Positions 61,326-64,000 of a stretch of 64,000 nt of DNA are shown here, piece after piece (position 1 is the stretch's first letter; the number at the start of each line of letters is the position of its first letter). The stretch covers positions 1 through 64,000 of the forward strand of contig JAGAOT010000021.1 of NCBI GenBank assembly GCA_017623615.1, read 5' to 3'. The stretch is from Clostridia bacterium (lineage in GTDB: Bacteria; Bacillota; Clostridia; Oscillospirales; Acutalibacteraceae). A program made the position numbers and the translations under genes. The notes under the pieces were generated by a model. That model saw only the letters and a list, made by a program, of their open reading frames with translations. It was not told the DNA's origin and made no database searches.

Positions 61326-61976
61326 TTATCTGAAAAATTCGGGCGGCATGGGCGGCATGGAGTCTGCAAGATTTTTTAAAATATAATTTTCCGCAAAGCT
61401 GACAAGTGTTTTGATTGCTTCCGGTACGGGAGCATCTTCGTCGGGATGCGGGTTTAAGTGGGGCTTGATGGCATTATAAGCAACAAGCTCAATGCCGCCA
61501 AGGTATGTTGAATTGCAGCAAATTTTGCCGTCAACATATGCTCTGCCTGCCCAGTTTTTCGGCAGATTTCCTGCGTTTGCCTGAAGCAGAATGATTTTAT
61601 AAAGAGCTATTGCAAAAAGCATTTCAAGCTGAATGCCGTGAAGCTTTTCCGGTTGACGCATAGCGTGGGTTACCAAAAGCGATGCCTTGACCAAGGTTTG
61701 CGAGGTTGGCTTCTTATCATCATCGCTGCTTTCAAAAATCGTTGCCGCTACGGCAGTCAGGTCATTCTTTTCAGGCGTTCTTCCCAACAGATAGTCGCAT
61801 GTTACGTCATAAAAATCCGCAACCTTTATCAAAAAGCTTTGGCCGCATTCGCGAATGCCTTTTTCATAATGCGACAAAAGAGCCTGGGAAATGCCGAGCT
61901 TTGCGGCGGCATCTTTTTGGCTTAAACCTTTTTCTTTTCTTAATTCGCAAAGAATTACGGGAAAGTTTCTTTCCAC
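61326..61976 (-). CDS. XRE-family transcriptional regulator with C-terminal helical domain
   Basis: The 216-residue protein has an XRE domain at 1-65 (LRKEKGLSQKDAAAKLGISQ, ALLSHYEKGIRECGQSFLIK). A helical domain of unknown family follows (LLVTHAMRQPEKLHGIQLEM). The end is Pro- and Met-rich (ADSMPPMPPEFFR). The start is GTG at 61976 with AAAAGGAG 8 bases upstream. The gene is divergent from the phosphatase-like gene and three similar boxes lie between, so it probably controls itself and that gene. Confidence 0.82.
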   Translation of the reverse strand: MERNFPVILCELRKEKGLSQKDAAAKLGISQALLSHYEKGIRECGQSFLIKVADFYDVTCDYLLGRTPEKNDLTAVAATIFESSDDDKKPTSQTLVKASLLVTHAMRQPEKLHGIQLEMLFAIALYKIILLQANAGNLPKNWAGRAYVDGKICCNSTYLGGIELVAYNAIKPHLNPHPDEDAPVPEAIKTLVSFAENYILKNLADSMPPMPPEFFR

Positions 61977-61991
61977 AGAGTATTCTCCTTT

Positions 61992-62040
61992 TTGTATAAT
62001 AATAAAAGAATTGTACAATATTTTATACAGATTGTATATT
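61992..62040. promoter_or_regulatory. Three TTGTAYA-type boxes in the divergent promoter region
   Basis: TTGTATAAT at 61992, TTGTACAAT at 62011 and TTGTATATT at 62032 are spaced 19 and 21 bases apart, close to two helical turns. TATACA-GAT-TGTATA (62024-62038) is a palindrome. They are candidate sites for the adjacent XRE protein. Confidence 0.55.
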
Positions 62041-62081
62041 GTCATATTAAACGAAATTCAAGTCCGATTTTTGGAGGAAAA

Positions 62082-62714
62082 ATGAAATCCTATACCATTC
62101 ACCTTATAAGAAACGCACTCACGGATGAAAATTTGGAGGGGCGTTATATCGGTCACACCGATGTTGAGATAAGCGAGGAGGGCAAGGCTCAGCTTTTTCA
62201 GATGAAGGATGAGCTTGTTTATCCCCCCGTAGAGGCTCTTTTCACGAGCCCTCTTAAAAGATGCACTCAAACCGCGAAGATACTTTATCCCGAAAACAAG
62301 CCGCTCATAATTGACGGCCTTATTGAATATAATTTCGGCGAATTTGAAAACAAAACCGCCGAAGAGCTTGAAAAAAGTCCCGTTTTCCCCAAGTGGCTTG
62401 CAGGCGAGCCGGGTGTTCAGCCTCCGTTTGGCGAGAGTAACGAGGATTTTGAAAACCGTGTCCGCGATACCATTGAAAAAATCACCGACGGTCTTTTGAA
62501 AACGGGAATAACCTCTGCCGCAATCGTTACCCACGGCGGCGTAATCATGGCTATTCTTTCCGCATACGGAATACCCGAGCTTCCCATGCACGAGTGGATG
62601 GCTCCGAGCGGCTGCGGCTTCACAATTAAAATCAATCCCTCGCTCTGGATGCGTATGAGAAAGTTCGAGGTTTTCAGCGAATTCCCTTATGAAAGAGAAG
62701 AATTACCCGATTAA
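62082..62714 (+). CDS. Histidine-phosphatase-fold protein lacking the catalytic His
   Basis: The 210-residue protein follows the phosphoglycerate mutase-like fold. The first motif LxRHGxT reads LIRNALT, so the phosphate-accepting His is Asn (codon AAC) and the Gly is Ala. LEGRYIGHTDVEISEEGKAQ, LFTSPLKRCTQTAKIL and the second His motif IVTHGGVIMAIL are kept. It is therefore probably not a normal phosphatase; binding or regulation is possible. The ATG at 62082 has GGAGG 5 bases upstream. It lies 14 bases before the beta-galactosidase gene and may be co-transcribed. Confidence 0.82.
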   Translation: MKSYTIHLIRNALTDENLEGRYIGHTDVEISEEGKAQLFQMKDELVYPPVEALFTSPLKRCTQTAKILYPENKPLIIDGLIEYNFGEFENKTAEELEKSPVFPKWLAGEPGVQPPFGESNEDFENRVRDTIEKITDGLLKTGITSAAIVTHGGVIMAILSAYGIPELPMHEWMAPSGCGFTIKINPSLWMRMRKFEVFSEFPYEREELPD

Positions 62715-62728
62715 GGAGGATAATAAAA

Positions 62729-64000
62729 ATGGGTGTGTTTACCATTGAAAAAGACGGCTTCAAGTTAAACGGCGAGCCGTTCAGAATAATTGCTGGTGCG
62801 ATTCACTATTTCCGCGTTCCCGCTGAATACTGGCGCGACAGACTTACAAAGCTTAAGGCGTGCGGCTTCAACACGGTTGAAACCTATGTTGCGTGGAATA
62901 TGCATGAGCCTACTGAAGGCGAGTTCGATTATTCGGGCATGCTCGATATCGAAAAATTTCTCGATATCGCCGCAGAGCTCGGGCTTTATGCAATAGTGCG
63001 CCCCGGCCCGTATATCTGCTCCGAATGGGATTTCGGCGGTCTGCCCTGGTGGCTTCTCAAAAATGACTCGATGGCTCTGCGCTGCATGGACAAGGACTAT
63101 CTTGCTGCGGTTGACAGATTTTTTGACGATTTTATTCCCCGCATTTCATCCCGCCAGATAACCGAGGGCGGCAATGTTATCCTTGTTCAGGTTGAGAATG
63201 AATACGGCAGCTACGGCGACGACAGCGAGTATATCCGCTATCTTGCCGACGGCATGAAGCGCAGGGGAATCACCGTTCCGTTCTTTACATCCGACGGCGC
63301 GGAATATCAGATGCTTACCGGCGGAACAGTTCCCGAAATCCACAAAACAGCCAACTTCGGTTCGAGAGCAAAGGAGCAGTTTGCGCGTTTGAGGGAGTAT
63401 CAGCCCGACGGGCCGCTTATGTGCACCGAATTCTGGAACGGCTGGTTTGACCATTGGACAGAGGAGCATCACAGCCGTGACCCGCAGGATGCCGCAAATG
63501 CAATGGATGAAATTCTTTCAATGGGTGCAAGCCTTTCGGCATATATGTTCCACGGCGGCACCAACTTCGGCTACATGAACGGCGCAAACGACTATGATAA
63601 ATACGAGCCCACCGTTTCCGGCTATGATGACGATGCTCCGCTCAACGAAAACGGCGAGCCCACCGAAAAATACTATAAATTTAAAGAGGTTATCTCAAAA
63701 TATGCCCCGATTCCCAATCTTGAGATGCCTGCACCTATAAAAAAGAAAAAATACGGTAAATTCAGCTTCACCCATTCCGCAAAGCTTTTTGACAACCTCG
63801 ATGCGCTTTCGACTCCCGTTGACTCCGTTATGCCTTTAACTATGGAGAAGCTCAATCAAGGCTACGGCTTTGTGCTTTACAAAGCTTTTGTAAGAGGTCC
63901 GCGAGGTCCTCAGCCGATAAGGCTTCAGGATGTTCACGACAGAGGATATATCTACCTCAACGGTGAATTTGTCGGAATTCAGTACAGAAACGATGAGAAG
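62729..64000 (+). CDS. Glycoside hydrolase family 35 beta-galactosidase, 5' part
   Basis: The frame begins at 62729 (AAGGAGG 9 bases before the ATG) and is still open at the window end; 424 residues are seen. GH35 motifs are IIAGAIHYFRVPAEYWRDRL at the start, VRPGPYICSEWDFGGLPWWL near 92, the acid/base Glu158 in VQVENEYGSYG and the nucleophile Glu234 in CTEFWNGWFDHW. MFHGGTNFGYMNG is near 273. It removes terminal beta-galactose. No signal peptide is seen, so it should act inside the cell. The start of the beta-sandwich domains is just visible. Confidence 0.95.
   Translation, partial: MGVFTIEKDGFKLNGEPFRIIAGAIHYFRVPAEYWRDRLTKLKACGFNTVETYVAWNMHEPTEGEFDYSGMLDIEKFLDIAAELGLYAIVRPGPYICSEWDFGGLPWWLLKNDSMALRCMDKDYLAAVDRFFDDFIPRISSRQITEGGNVILVQVENEYGSYGDDSEYIRYLADGMKRRGITVPFFTSDGAEYQMLTGGTVPEIHKTANFGSRAKEQFARLREYQPDGPLMCTEFWNGWFDHWTEEHHSRDPQDAANAMDEILSMGASLSAYMFHGGTNFGYMNGANDYDKYEPTVSGYDDDAPLNENGEPTEKYYKFKEVISKYAPIPNLEMPAPIKKKKYGKFSFTHSAKLFDNLDALSTPVDSVMPLTMEKLNQGYGFVLYKAFVRGPRGPQPIRLQDVHDRGYIYLNGEFVGIQYRNDEK

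Overview
The window looks like chromosome of a gut- or rumen-type low-GC Gram-positive (Clostridia, Oscillospirales-like). This is inferred from the paired glgC/glgD genes, a KtrA/KtrB-type potassium system, a Na+-pumping oxaloacetate decarboxylase, an LCP protein, strong GGAGG ribosome binding sites, consensus sigma-A promoters and a spoVAD relic. Most of the DNA is ordinary chromosome: central metabolism, carbohydrate use, transport and envelope genes. The inserted or unusual parts are a phage head-gene block and a small toxin locus beside it.

Layout. 1-3.5 kb: end of a GPH sugar transporter, a YibE/F membrane protein, and an iolJ-like aldolase with an iolC-like kinase (inositol breakdown). 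A tRNA-Arg(CCG) follows. 3.7-8.5 kb: a CapA-like protein, a C-terminally truncated SpoVAD, an LCP ligase, a UDP-glucuronate 4-epimerase and a PqqD-like protein. 8.5-13 kb: a PH/SHOCT membrane protein divergent from a small XRE regulator with twin operators, a lipoprotein, a DUF1295 methyltransferase-like protein and a secreted LCAT-like hydrolase. 13.1-20 kb: iolA/mmsA, a PHP phosphoesterase, a secreted metallophosphoesterase, a P-loop kinase-like protein, and trkA/trkH. 20-25 kb: a Thr-rich surface protein, a 59-residue protein, a sigma factor with a beta-propeller membrane partner, and a PdaA-like deacetylase.

25-30 kb: an AraC regulator divergent from a GPH transporter and GH2 glycosidase (a glycan-use locus). 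30-35.3 kb: oadB, biotin carrier, oadG, oadA and glycyl-tRNA synthetase. 35.4-40.8 kb: two zinc-ribbon paralogues, an anchored protein, a striking XRE-helix-lipase fusion, and mgtE behind a structured leader that ends in a terminator. 41.1-47.9 kb: a compact phage module holding terminase, portal, protease, capsid and connector genes, with no integrase, tail, replication or lysis gene. 47.9-48.35 kb: what appears to be a type I toxin-antitoxin locus with a 31-residue hydrophobic peptide and a convergent small RNA. 48.4-54.3 kb: ChbG/YdjC deacetylase, GH92 mannosidase, FliB-like protein and a zinc-ribbon PASTA pseudokinase. 54.4-61.3 kb: the glycogen operon glgB-glgC-glgD-(membrane CAP-like protein)-glgA. 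61.3-64 kb: an XRE regulator, a histidine-phosphatase-like protein lacking its catalytic His, and the start of a GH35 beta-galactosidase.

Together the genes describe a fermentative carbohydrate user that takes up oligosaccharides by cation symport, cleaves them with GH2, GH35 and GH92 enzymes, stores glycogen, degrades inositol and pumps Na+ by decarboxylation. Extragenic palindromes of a REP-like family are scattered between genes. All identifications rest on reading motifs by eye; no database search was run.
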